Positions 23,118 through 30,354 of a DNA stretch of 64,000 nucleotides are shown here, piece after piece. This DNA is from Streptomyces sp. V2I9 (GTDB lineage: Bacteria > Actinomycetota > Actinomycetes > Streptomycetales > Streptomycetaceae): the NCBI RefSeq assembly GCF_030817475.1, contig NZ_JAUSZJ010000002.1, positions 5,470,626 through 5,534,625 of the forward strand, in the 5' to 3' direction. The translations under genes and the position numbers were made by a program. The number at the start of each line of letters is the position of its first letter. The stretch's first letter is position 1. Under the pieces are notes generated by a model. The model searched no databases. It was not told where the DNA came from and was given only the letters and a program-made list of their open reading frames with translations.

Positions 23118-23828
23118 ATGCCGTACGAACCACCCACGCACACCGTCGAGCGCTCGCTTCGCGCTACCACCGGTGCCAGGACCGTCGCCGGTGTCGACGA
23201 GGTCGGACGCGGTGCGTGGGCCGGACCCGTCACCGTATGCGCGGCGGTCACCGGCCTGCGCCGTCCGCCCGAAGGGCTCACCGATTCCAAGCTGTTGACC
23301 CCGCGACGGCGTGCCGAGCTCGAACCCGTGCTGCGGAGCTGGGTCACCGCCTACGCGCTGGGCGAGGCGTCCCCGCAGGAGATCGACGACCTCGGCATGA
23401 CGGCGGCTCTCCGGCTCGCCGCCGTGCGGGCCCTGGAGGGACTGCCGGTACGTCCCGACGCGGTGATCCTCGACGGCAAACACGACTACCTGGGCGTTCC
23501 CTGGAAGGTTCGCACCGTGATCAAGGGCGATCAGTCCTGCGTCGCGGTCGCGGCGGCCTCGGTGATCGCCAAGGTGCACCGGGACCGGATGATGGCCGAG
23601 CTGGGCGCCGCCTCCGAGGACTGCGCGCACTTCGCCTTCGATGCCAACGCGGGCTATCCCTCGCCCGTGCACCGCGCCGCGCTGGAGGAGCGGGGGCCGA
23701 GCGCCCACCACCGCCTCTCCTGGGCGTACCTCGACGCGCTGCCCCGGTGGCAGCACCTGAAGAAGGTCCGTATTTCCGCCGAGGCGGCCGCACTCGAAAG
23801 CGGGGGCCAGCTCGGCTTCGAATTCTGA
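23118..23828 (+). CDS. rnhB: ribonuclease HII
   Basis: 236 residues. The type-2 RNase H core begins at ATG 23118; the longer open frame upstream has no signal. Catalytic acidic residues: Asp and Glu in VAGVDEVGRGAWAGPV, Asp in AVILDGKHDYL, and Asp in FAFDANAGYPSPVHR. DSKLLTPRRRAEL and GDQSCVAVAAASVIAKVHRD are further family blocks. It removes ribonucleotides embedded in DNA and RNA from hybrids. The C-terminal 30 residues are a variable tail. It may be co-transcribed with the next gene, 63 bases on. Confidence 0.96.
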   Translation: MPYEPPTHTVERSLRATTGARTVAGVDEVGRGAWAGPVTVCAAVTGLRRPPEGLTDSKLLTPRRRAELEPVLRSWVTAYALGEASPQEIDDLGMTAALRLAAVRALEGLPVRPDAVILDGKHDYLGVPWKVRTVIKGDQSCVAVAAASVIAKVHRDRMMAELGAASEDCAHFAFDANAGYPSPVHRAALEERGPSAHHRLSWAYLDALPRWQHLKKVRISAEAAALESGGQLGFEF

Positions 23829-23891
23829 TCGCGCGCACGCGCCCCTCCTACCGACGCCGGTCGACACCGGCGTCCGCACCAGACCACCGTC

Positions 23892-24518
23892 ATGCCTCTG
23901 ATCTCCGAGGAGCCTCAGATTCCCGAGAGCGTCCAGGGTCCCCGCGTCACTCCGGCCACCGGCCGTACTGCGCCGACCCCCCGTCCCGTACCCGGCCCGC
24001 GTACAGCGGCCACCCCGCGACCCGGCCGTCCGGGTCCCGGCCCCGCGCGTCCCGCGCCCCCGGCGCAGCGCGCCCACCCGGCCCCCGTGGCTCCTGCCCG
24101 TCCGCAGCCGGCGGAGAATCGTTCCGCACCGCAGATCCAGCTGATCCCCGCCTCTGCGGCCGGTGCGCTCGACGCGGCCGAGGAAGCCGTCGATCTGCTG
24201 TTGGAGTCCGGCCGGACGCCGGGCGACATCCTCGTGCTCACCACCGGCGAGCCGCACCCGTGGGCCGCACATGAGCTGTCCTTCGGCGAAGCCGCCTACT
24301 GGGCCCAGCACGACGCGGGTGACGACGTCTTCTTCGCCGGCGTCTCCGCACTGGACCGGGCCCGCCCCCGTCCCGTGGTCGTCGTCGCGGTCAACAACGA
24401 CGACGCCCAGCGGACCGTGGCCGACGCCCTGCCCGTCGCCCGTGACCGCGCTGCCGCGCTGTTGATCGTCTGCGGCGACCCGCAGACGATCAACTCCGCG
24501 CTCGGCGCCGGGGTCTGA
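23892..24518 (+). CDS. conserved protein; C-terminal half resembles a helicase C-terminal fragment
   Basis: 208 residues; ATG 23892 has no clear ribosome-binding site. Residues 1-80 are Pro/Arg/Ala-rich and probably disordered. Residues 85-208 (AAEEAVDLLLESGRTPGDILVLTT, DDVFFAGVSALDRARPRPVVVVAVN, ALPVARDRAAALLIVCGDP) read like the last RecA-like subdomain of UvrD-type SF1 helicases, where a similar VVVVAVN strand and AL-R-R---LIV--G helix-strand occur. There is no Walker A, so it cannot be a helicase itself. Its place between rnhB and recQ fits a nucleic-acid role. This reading is mine and untested. Confidence 0.6.
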   Translation: MPLISEEPQIPESVQGPRVTPATGRTAPTPRPVPGPRTAATPRPGRPGPGPARPAPPAQRAHPAPVAPARPQPAENRSAPQIQLIPASAAGALDAAEEAVDLLLESGRTPGDILVLTTGEPHPWAAHELSFGEAAYWAQHDAGDDVFFAGVSALDRARPRPVVVVAVNNDDAQRTVADALPVARDRAAALLIVCGDPQTINSALGAGV

Positions 24519-24529
24519 ACCCATCACGC

Positions 24530-24569
24530 CGGTCTCTCCGGCCGCCCGCACGGGCGGCCGGAGAGACCG
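24530..24569. terminator. strong terminator
   Basis: A perfect 19-bp stem (24530-24548 with 24551-24569) with CA at the tip. It lies 12 bases after the stop of the preceding gene and separates it from the convergent 213-residue gene. Confidence 0.92.
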
Positions 24570-24732
24570 TGTCCGGTTCTCACGGCCGACGGCGAAGCCG
24601 CCCCGACGGGCGACCGCCGCCCCGAACGTGGGCCGCCCGCCGCAGGACTCACCGCCGCCCTGCGGCCCACCCGTCCCGTTCGGCGGCCGACCGGCGGACG
24701 ACCGGTGTCGTCCGGCAGGCGGGGACGGAGGG

Positions 24733-25374
24733 TCAGCGGGCCGCGGCCCGCCGCAGCGCCTCCACGGCTCCGCCGCCCGACCGGGTCGGCGCGGTCGGAG
24801 GGCCGGGGACGGTGTCGGCCAGGAGCACGGGCTCCGACAGCGAACTGGGCCGCCGCCCACCCCTCCCCTCGCCGAGCACCTGCCAGCCCCCGCGAGTCAG
24901 CGTGATGTAGGCGCCGCAGCGCAGCCCGTGCAGGGTGCAGGCGTCCCGGAGGCCCCACATCCACGCGCCGTCCTCCTCCGTCCACCGCTCGTCGCCGTCA
25001 CGGCAGTACAGAAGGACGGCCGTACGGACCGGGGTGCGGCGGCGCAGATCGTGCGGGATCACCCGCCGCAGCTGCGCCAGCAGGGCGTTGCGGAACTCCC
25101 AGCCGTCCGCGGGCACCGAAGCCCGCCGCGCGAACGAGGCGCTCGCCGTGAGGCGTTCCTCATGGTCGAGAACGGCGACCACGGCCGTGGCCGGCGTCGG
25201 CCGGTGCCGTGAGTGCAGTCCGCCGACGACCTCCCGCGGGCTGCGCAGCAGGGGGATGCCCGCCGAGGCCCACTCCGCCGGTTCGAGCATCCGGGCAAGG
25301 CGGTTGGCGGAGTCCGCGGAAACCGGGGACGGGGATGGCGAAGTGGCTGCGGACGGGGCGAATCCGAAGGTCAC
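24733..25374 (-). CDS. conserved hypothetical protein
   Basis: 213 residues; GTG 25374 follows AGGGAGGA. I do not recognise a family. Residues 40-160 look globular, with strands such as TAVVAVLDHE and RTAVLLYCRDGDERWTEEDG and a Cys pair in RDACTLHGLRCGAYITLTRGGW. The middle resembles DUF4192-type proteins, such as the one encoded at 27873, only in general character: a Cys-bearing strand that follows a charged loop. The ends are low-complexity. It is transcribed toward the terminator at 24530, with recQ upstream in the same direction after a 216-base gap that holds a small hairpin (GGCTGA 25523-25528 with TCAGCC 25535-25540). Confidence 0.6.
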   Translation of the reverse strand: MTFGFAPSAATSPSPSPVSADSANRLARMLEPAEWASAGIPLLRSPREVVGGLHSRHRPTPATAVVAVLDHEERLTASASFARRASVPADGWEFRNALLAQLRRVIPHDLRRRTPVRTAVLLYCRDGDERWTEEDGAWMWGLRDACTLHGLRCGAYITLTRGGWQVLGEGRGGRRPSSLSEPVLLADTVPGPPTAPTRSGGGAVEALRRAAAR

Positions 25375-25590
25375 GTTCCTCCCTTCGCTACGCGCCCACG
25401 GTGCGGGCAGGGTCGAGTGAGGGCGCGCCGCGACACAGCCCTTCCGGGCCCGATCAGGAAGTGCGCGGGGGCAGTTCCAATTCTCCCCGGCCTACCGGCG
25501 GGCGGCAACGAGCAATTGCCGAGGCTGACGGGAATCAGCCGGAATGACACTGATATCCCTGCCCAGACCCGCCCGGCATGACTCCTTCCG

Positions 25591-27762
25591 TCACCCTTGA
25601 ACCGCGAGGACCAGCGGAAACACCCCCTGTGCTCCGGCCCGGCGCAACAGCCGCGCCGCCACGGCCAGGGTCCAGCCGGTGTCCGACAGATCGTCCACCA
25701 GCAGCACGGGCCCGCCCGCGGACGCCAACGCGCCCGCCAGATCCGGCTCCACGACCAGAGTCTCGTGCAGCGCCCGCACCCGCTGCGCGCTGTTGGTCCG
25801 GGACATCCGTACCCCCTCGGCGCCCGGCGCGTAGGAGACCGTCCCGAGGAAGGGCATCCGGCCGATGTCGGAGATGCGATGGCCGAGGGACTGGACCAAC
25901 CGCGGCCTGCGGCGCGATGCCACGGTCACCACACCGACCGGCCGCGAAGCCGCGTCGGCCGTTCCGGAGGCCCAACCACCCGGCCCCTTCGCCCAGTCCG
26001 TGAGCACGGTGACGACGGCCTCCGCGACATCGTCCGGCACCGGGCCGTCCGGAGCCTGCGCCGCGAGCAGGGGACGCAGCCGGTTGCCCCAGCCGATGTC
26101 GGAGAGCCGCCCCAGCGCCCGGCCGGCGAAGGACAGTTCGCCCGCGGGGATACGCCCCTTGAGATCGACGCCCACCGCGGGCAGTCCGGTGGGCCACATC
26201 TTGCGGGGCTCCACCTCGACACCGGGCCGGCCCAGCTCGTGGCGCGCTCCGTCCAGGGCGGCGGTCGAGACCTTGTCGTCGAAGCGGGCGCCGGCGCAGT
26301 TGTCGCAGCGCCCGCACGGGGCGGCCGCCTCGTCGTCCAGGCGCAGCCGCAGGAACTCCATCCGGCACGCCGTGGTCGAGGCGTAGTCGCGCATGGCCTG
26401 TTGCTCGGCCTCCCGCTGCCGGGCCACCCATGCGTAGCGCTCGGCGTCGTACACCCAAGGGGCCCCCGTGGCGGTCCAGCCGCCCTTGACCCGCTTCACC
26501 GCACCGTCGACGTCCAGCACCTTCAGCATCGTCTCCAGGCGGGTCCGCCGCAGATCGACCAGGGGTTCCAGCGCGGGGAGGGAGACCGGTCGCTCCGCTC
26601 GGGCCAGGACGTCCAGGGTGCGCCGCACCTGCTCCTCGGGAGGGAAGGCGACGGAGGCGAAATACTGCCAGATCGCCTCGTCCTCCTTGCCCGGCAGCAG
26701 CAGCACCTCCGCGTGCTCCACCCCACGCCCGGCACGGCCGACCTGCTGGTAGTAGGCGATGGGGGAGGAGGGCGAACCCAGGTGCACGACGAAGCCGAGG
26801 TCCGGCTTGTCGAACCCCATGCCCAGCGCCGATGTGGCGACCAGCGCCTTGACCCGGTTCGCCAGCAGGTCGTCCTCGGCCTGCTGCCGGTCGGCGTTCT
26901 CGGTCCGCCCCGTGTACGAGGCCACCGTATGGCCGTTCTGACGCAGATAGGCGGTGACCTCCTCGGCGGCCGCCACGGTCAGTGTGTAGATGATCCCGGA
27001 GCCAGGAAGTTCGCCGAGATGGTCACCCAGCCAGGCCAGCCGGTGGGCCGCGTCGGGCAGCCGCAGCACGTTCAGGCTCAGACTCTCCCGGTCCAGCGGC
27101 CCCCGCAGGACCAGCGCGTCGGTGCCCGCACCGGTGCCCAGCTGCTCCGCGACGTCCGCCGTCACACGGGCGTTGGCCGTGGCGGTGGTGGCGAGCACCG
27201 GGACACCCGACGGCAGATCGGCGAGCATCGTCCGCAGCCGTCGGTAGTCGGGCCTGAAATCGTGTCCCCAGTCGGAGATGCAGTGGGCTTCGTCGACCAC
27301 CAGGAGCCCGGTCGCCGCCGCCAGCTTCGGCAGGACCTGGTCACGGAAGTCGGGGTTGTTGAGCCGCTCGGGACTCACCAGCAGGACGTCGACCTCACCG
27401 GCCGCCACCTCGGCCTGGACGCTGTCCCACTCCTCCGTGTTGGACGAGTTGATCGTGCGGGCGCTGATCCCGGCCCGTGCCGCCGCGGCGACCTGGTTGC
27501 GCATCAGGGCCAGCAGCGGCGAGACGATCACCGTAGGACCGCTGCCCTGTGCGCGGAGCAGCGAGGTCGCCACGAAATAGACGGCGGACTTGCCCCAACC
27601 GGTGCGCTGCACGACCAGAGCCCTGCGCTTGTCGGCGACGAGTGCTTCGATGGCCACCCACTGGTCCTCGCGCAGCACGGCCCGACCGGTGGGGTCGCCC
27701 ACCAGGCGGGCGAGGACGGAGTCGGCCGAAGCCCTGAGCGCTGCACGATCTGCGTTGGTCAT
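25591..27762 (-). CDS. RecQ-family DNA helicase with C-terminal phosphoribosyltransferase domain
   Basis: 723 residues from ATG 27762 (a TTG four codons earlier is possible; neither has a good ribosome-binding site). Motif I is VQRTGWGKSAV near 51-61, the DEAH box is VVDEAHCISDWGHDFRPDY near 163-181, and motif VI is YQQVGRAGRG. The zinc subdomain has CRMEFLRLRL...CGRCDNCAG near 460-490. There is no HRDC domain. From about 590 to the end a type-I phosphoribosyltransferase domain follows, with the PRPP loop PVLLVDDLSDTGWT near 690. RecQ unwinds DNA 3'-5' in recombination and fork repair. The PRTase part resembles ComF-like domains. Divergent from the DUF4192 gene over the DnaA-box palindrome. 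Confidence 0.92.
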   Translation of the reverse strand: MTNADRAALRASADSVLARLVGDPTGRAVLREDQWVAIEALVADKRRALVVQRTGWGKSAVYFVATSLLRAQGSGPTVIVSPLLALMRNQVAAAARAGISARTINSSNTEEWDSVQAEVAAGEVDVLLVSPERLNNPDFRDQVLPKLAAATGLLVVDEAHCISDWGHDFRPDYRRLRTMLADLPSGVPVLATTATANARVTADVAEQLGTGAGTDALVLRGPLDRESLSLNVLRLPDAAHRLAWLGDHLGELPGSGIIYTLTVAAAEEVTAYLRQNGHTVASYTGRTENADRQQAEDDLLANRVKALVATSALGMGFDKPDLGFVVHLGSPSSPIAYYQQVGRAGRGVEHAEVLLLPGKEDEAIWQYFASVAFPPEEQVRRTLDVLARAERPVSLPALEPLVDLRRTRLETMLKVLDVDGAVKRVKGGWTATGAPWVYDAERYAWVARQREAEQQAMRDYASTTACRMEFLRLRLDDEAAAPCGRCDNCAGARFDDKVSTAALDGARHELGRPGVEVEPRKMWPTGLPAVGVDLKGRIPAGELSFAGRALGRLSDIGWGNRLRPLLAAQAPDGPVPDDVAEAVVTVLTDWAKGPGGWASGTADAASRPVGVVTVASRRRPRLVQSLGHRISDIGRMPFLGTVSYAPGAEGVRMSRTNSAQRVRALHETLVVEPDLAGALASAGGPVLLVDDLSDTGWTLAVAARLLRRAGAQGVFPLVLAVQG

Positions 27763-27811
27763 CCCCCCATGCAACCCGATGGCTACGACAAACCGCGAAC
27801 GGCGGCGCCCG

Positions 27812-27835
27812 CCTGTGGATAACGTTATCCACAGG
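27812..27835. promoter_or_regulatory. 24-bp perfect palindrome made of two inverted DnaA boxes
   Basis: CCTGTGGATAAC (27812-27823) is followed at once by its exact reverse complement (27824-27835). Each half holds a full DnaA box: TGTGGATAA at 27814-27822, which is TTATCCACA on the other strand, and TTATCCACA at 27825-27833. The site lies 49 bases before the recQ start and 37 before the DUF4192 start. TAACGT at its centre could act as a -10 on either strand. DnaA binding is inferred from the boxes. Confidence 0.85.
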
Positions 27836-27872
27836 GGTCGCGGGATTCGGCGGGCTGCGGGACCGTCGAGCC

Positions 27873-29249
27873 ATGAACAAGCACCACGAATCCACCGGTC
27901 CGTCCGGGGAGCAGCAGATCACCCTGCGCGGCCCCGCCGACCTCGCCGACGCCCTCCCGTATCTGATGGGATTCCACCCCGACGACAGCGTGGTGATGGT
28001 CGCGCTGCACGGCGGCCGGGGCCGCTTCGGCGGACGGCTTCGCCTCGGCATTCCGCAGTCGCCCGGCGAATGGGGAGCGGTCGCCGACCAGCTCGCGGAG
28101 TGCCTGGTGTCGGGGAGCGAGCGCCGTGAGGGCAAGCCCGACGCGATCGTGATCTTCCTCTGTCAGGACCCGCCGGACGGTTCGGGCGGCCGGTCGACCA
28201 TGGAGCGGCTCAGGCCGTTCGCGCAACGCCTGCGCACGGCGTGCGGAGCACTCGACGTACCCGTCCTCGAAGCGCTCTGCATCTCCGACGGTCGTTACTG
28301 GTCCTACTGCTGCCCCGACACCCGGTGCTGTCCCGAGGAGGGAAAGCCCCTGGCCCTGCCGGGCACCACGGTGATGGCCGCCGCAGCCACCTATGCGGGC
28401 GTCCACGTCCGGGGCACGCTGCGCGAGATGGAGGGCCGGCTGCGGCCCTGGCAGGTCCCGGCGGCCGTGGCGGCGCAGGAGCAGGCCCTGGACAGGGCGG
28501 GGCCGGTGCTGCTGCCGAGGCTCCTCGACGGGCAGGCCAGGCGGGAGGTCGGGGCGGAGACCCTCCGGCTGGCTCGCACCCTCATGGACCGTATCGAGAA
28601 GGCTCGGCCCGCACCGCCGGCGCTCGCGGACGCCGCGGACGACCAGCTGATCGGTTCCGACGAGGCCGCAGCCCTCATTCTCGGCCTCCAGGACCGCGAC
28701 ACGCGCGACAGGGCCGCCGCCTGGATGGAGGGCCCGAAGGCACAGTCGGCCCTGCGGCTGTGGCGGACCCTGGCCCGGCGCTGCGTCGGACCGTACGGGG
28801 AGCACGCCGCCGCGCCCCTCACTCTGGCGGGCTGGGTCTCCTGGTCCACGGGCGACGAGCCGGGCGCGCGGGTCGCCCTGTCGCTGGCGCTGCGCGCCGA
28901 CCCCGGCTACACGTTCGCGCAACTGCTGCATCGGGCCTGTAACGAGGGGCTCGATCCGGAGGCCCTGCGCCGCTGCCTGCGGGAGGCGGCCGGCGAGGAG
29001 CCGGGCTCCGGCGCCGAAGCGGTGGAGGCCACGGTGGACTCCACCGATGATCGGGCCGCCGCCCCGCTGCACGTGCGCAAGGTCCGCCCGCTGCCCGGCA
29101 GGGGCCGGCGTGCCGGGCGGCCTGCCCGGCACGCGGCCGTCGAGCGGGGCAAGGCGTCACCCGGCCCGCTCCGCCCGCGGACCGCCGCGCCCCGGCGGCC
29201 GGGCGAGGCCCGCCGTTACGGCAGTCGCACCGGCAGGACCCGGCGATGA
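27873..29249 (+). CDS. DUF4192 protein
   Basis: 458 residues. QITLRGPADLADALPYLMGFHPDDSVVMVAL opens the DUF4192 domain, which runs to about residue 330 (RYWSYCCPDTRCCPEEGKPL has a cluster of five Cys, and AAWMEGPKAQSALRLWRTLARRC lies further on). GWVSWSTGDEPGARVALSLALRADPGYTFAQLL resembles a single TPR-like helical unit. The last 75 residues are basic and Pro/Ala/Arg-rich. The domain is widespread in actinobacteria with no assigned activity. A shared, DnaA-box-bearing promoter region with recQ suggests a link with replication or repair. Confidence 0.87.
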   Translation: MNKHHESTGPSGEQQITLRGPADLADALPYLMGFHPDDSVVMVALHGGRGRFGGRLRLGIPQSPGEWGAVADQLAECLVSGSERREGKPDAIVIFLCQDPPDGSGGRSTMERLRPFAQRLRTACGALDVPVLEALCISDGRYWSYCCPDTRCCPEEGKPLALPGTTVMAAAATYAGVHVRGTLREMEGRLRPWQVPAAVAAQEQALDRAGPVLLPRLLDGQARREVGAETLRLARTLMDRIEKARPAPPALADAADDQLIGSDEAAALILGLQDRDTRDRAAAWMEGPKAQSALRLWRTLARRCVGPYGEHAAAPLTLAGWVSWSTGDEPGARVALSLALRADPGYTFAQLLHRACNEGLDPEALRRCLREAAGEEPGSGAEAVEATVDSTDDRAAAPLHVRKVRPLPGRGRRAGRPARHAAVERGKASPGPLRPRTAAPRRPGEARRYGSRTGRTRR

Positions 29250-29255
29250 CCCGGA

Positions 29256-29360
29256 CCTGAAGGGAGGCGGGGCGTGGAGCGGTGAGGAGGGCGGGCCTGA
29301 AGGGGGGCGCGGTGAGGAGGGCGGGCCTGAAGGGGGCGTGGCGTGGCGAGGAGGGCACAG
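29256..29360 (+). repeat. short tandem repeat, 30-bp period
   Basis: GGTGAGGAGGGCGGGCCTGA is repeated exactly at 29281 and 29311, each copy continuing into AAGGGGG. Degenerate part-copies flank them (CCTGAAGGGAGGCG upstream, GCGAGGAGGGCACAGG downstream). This noncoding stretch separates the DUF4192 gene from the Nudix regulator. Confidence 0.8.
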
Positions 29361-29416
29361 GTGACGACGCGTCCCCGGCCGGAGAGCCCGGACTGATCAC
29401 GAGCATGCCCAAGGGA

Positions 29417-29445
29417 GTGTTTATCGTCAGGCAGACGACTATGAT
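29417..29445 (+). promoter_or_regulatory. promoter with inverted repeat before the NrtR-like gene
   Basis: TATGAT (29440-29445) is a good -10, six bases before the ATG, with GTGTTT (29417-29422) 17 bases before it as a weak -35. Between them TCGTC-AGGCA-GACGA (29424-29438) is an inverted repeat well placed as an operator. Autoregulation by the NrtR-like protein is inferred. The transcript is probably leaderless. Confidence 0.6.
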
Positions 29446-29451
29446 CACGGC

Positions 29452-30210
29452 ATGCCGCCCTACGACCCCTCGACCTTCCCGCCCTTCGCTGTCACCGTCG
29501 ACCTGGTCGTGCTCACGGTGCGCCGCCATGCGCTCTGCGCGCTGGTCGTCCGCCGCGGAGAGTCACCGTTCCAGGGGCGCTGGGCGCTGCCCGGCGGCTT
29601 CGTCAGGATGGACGAGGATCTGGGGTCCGCGGCGGCGCGCGAGCTCGTCGAGGAGACCGGCCTCTGCGCGCACGATCCGGCGCAGCCGACCGCGGGCAAC
29701 GGCGCACACCTGGAGCAGCTGGCCACCTACGGCGATCCGGCGCGCGACCCCCGGATGCGGGTGGTCAGCGTCGCCCACCTCGCCCTCGCTCCGGACCTGC
29801 CCGCGCCGCGGGCGGGCGGCGACGCCAACAGTGCCCGCTGGGCACCGGTCGAGGACCTGCTGCACCCCGGCACCGGACGGGAGGGCGAGCAGGCGGCTCC
29901 GCTGGCCTTCGATCACGCGCGGATTCTGGCCGACGGAGTGGAGCGGGCCCGCTCCAAGATCGAATACTCCTCGCTGGCCACGGCGTTCTGCCCGCCGGAG
30001 TTCACGGTCGGCGAGCTGCGCCGGGTGTACGAGGCGGTGTGGGGGGTGGTGCTCGACCCCCGCAACTTCCACCGCAAGGTCACCGGCACGCCGGGGTTCC
30101 TGGTGCCTTCCGGGGGCACGACCACGCGCCAGGGCGGACGCCCCGCGCAGTTGTTCCGTGCCGGGGCCGCGACGGTGCTCAATCCGCCGATGCTGCGACC
30201 CGAGGTCTGA
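29452..30210 (+). CDS. Nudix-domain transcriptional regulator, NrtR type
   Basis: 252 residues. The Nudix domain (about 10-150) has GRWALPGGFVRMDEDLGSAA, then ARELVEETGL. The Nudix box GX5EX7REUXEEXGU is altered: Asp replaces the first Glu, but RELVEETG is intact. The C-terminal winged helix (KIEYSSLATAFCPPEFTVGE, then LRRVYEAVWGVVLDPRNFHR) is the hallmark of NrtR, which binds ADP-ribose or related ligands and represses NAD-metabolism genes. No NAD genes are in the window; an ADP-ribosylglycohydrolase gene lies 9 kb away. An inverted repeat in its own promoter fits autoregulation. Confidence 0.85.
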   Translation: MPPYDPSTFPPFAVTVDLVVLTVRRHALCALVVRRGESPFQGRWALPGGFVRMDEDLGSAAARELVEETGLCAHDPAQPTAGNGAHLEQLATYGDPARDPRMRVVSVAHLALAPDLPAPRAGGDANSARWAPVEDLLHPGTGREGEQAAPLAFDHARILADGVERARSKIEYSSLATAFCPPEFTVGELRRVYEAVWGVVLDPRNFHRKVTGTPGFLVPSGGTTTRQGGRPAQLFRAGAATVLNPPMLRPEV

Positions 30211-30354
30211 GCCTCCGGGCGCTCCACCGCGTCGGTCCCGCGGTACGCCTGTCGCTCCACCCTGCACCAAAAGTCGGAAATGTCGCGTTATGTTGCTGCG
30301 GTACCCCCATGCCGCCGAGCGGTCTCACCTTCCGCGAGAGACGCGAGAGAAGCG

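Noticed and set aside
21126..24860. Open frame of 1,244 codons on the minus strand
   Set aside because: It spans four convincing plus-strand features and a strong terminator. Its composition (Gly/Arg/Pro) is that of an antisense frame.
24733..25374. Second DUF4192 protein
   Set aside because: Only a vague resemblance in the middle; the opening DUF4192 motif is absent, so I left it as unknown.
25597..27822. Open frame of 741 codons opposite recQ
   Set aside because: The recQ strand carries all helicase motifs. The opposite product is Gly/Arg/His-rich with no motif, and it reads through the DnaA palindrome.
27812..27835. Replication origin
   Set aside because: Two DnaA boxes do not make an origin. 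Streptomyces oriC has many boxes between dnaA and dnaN, and neither gene is here.
29281..29336. CRISPR array
   Set aside because: Only two full copies, no spacer-sized unique sequence between them and no cas genes.
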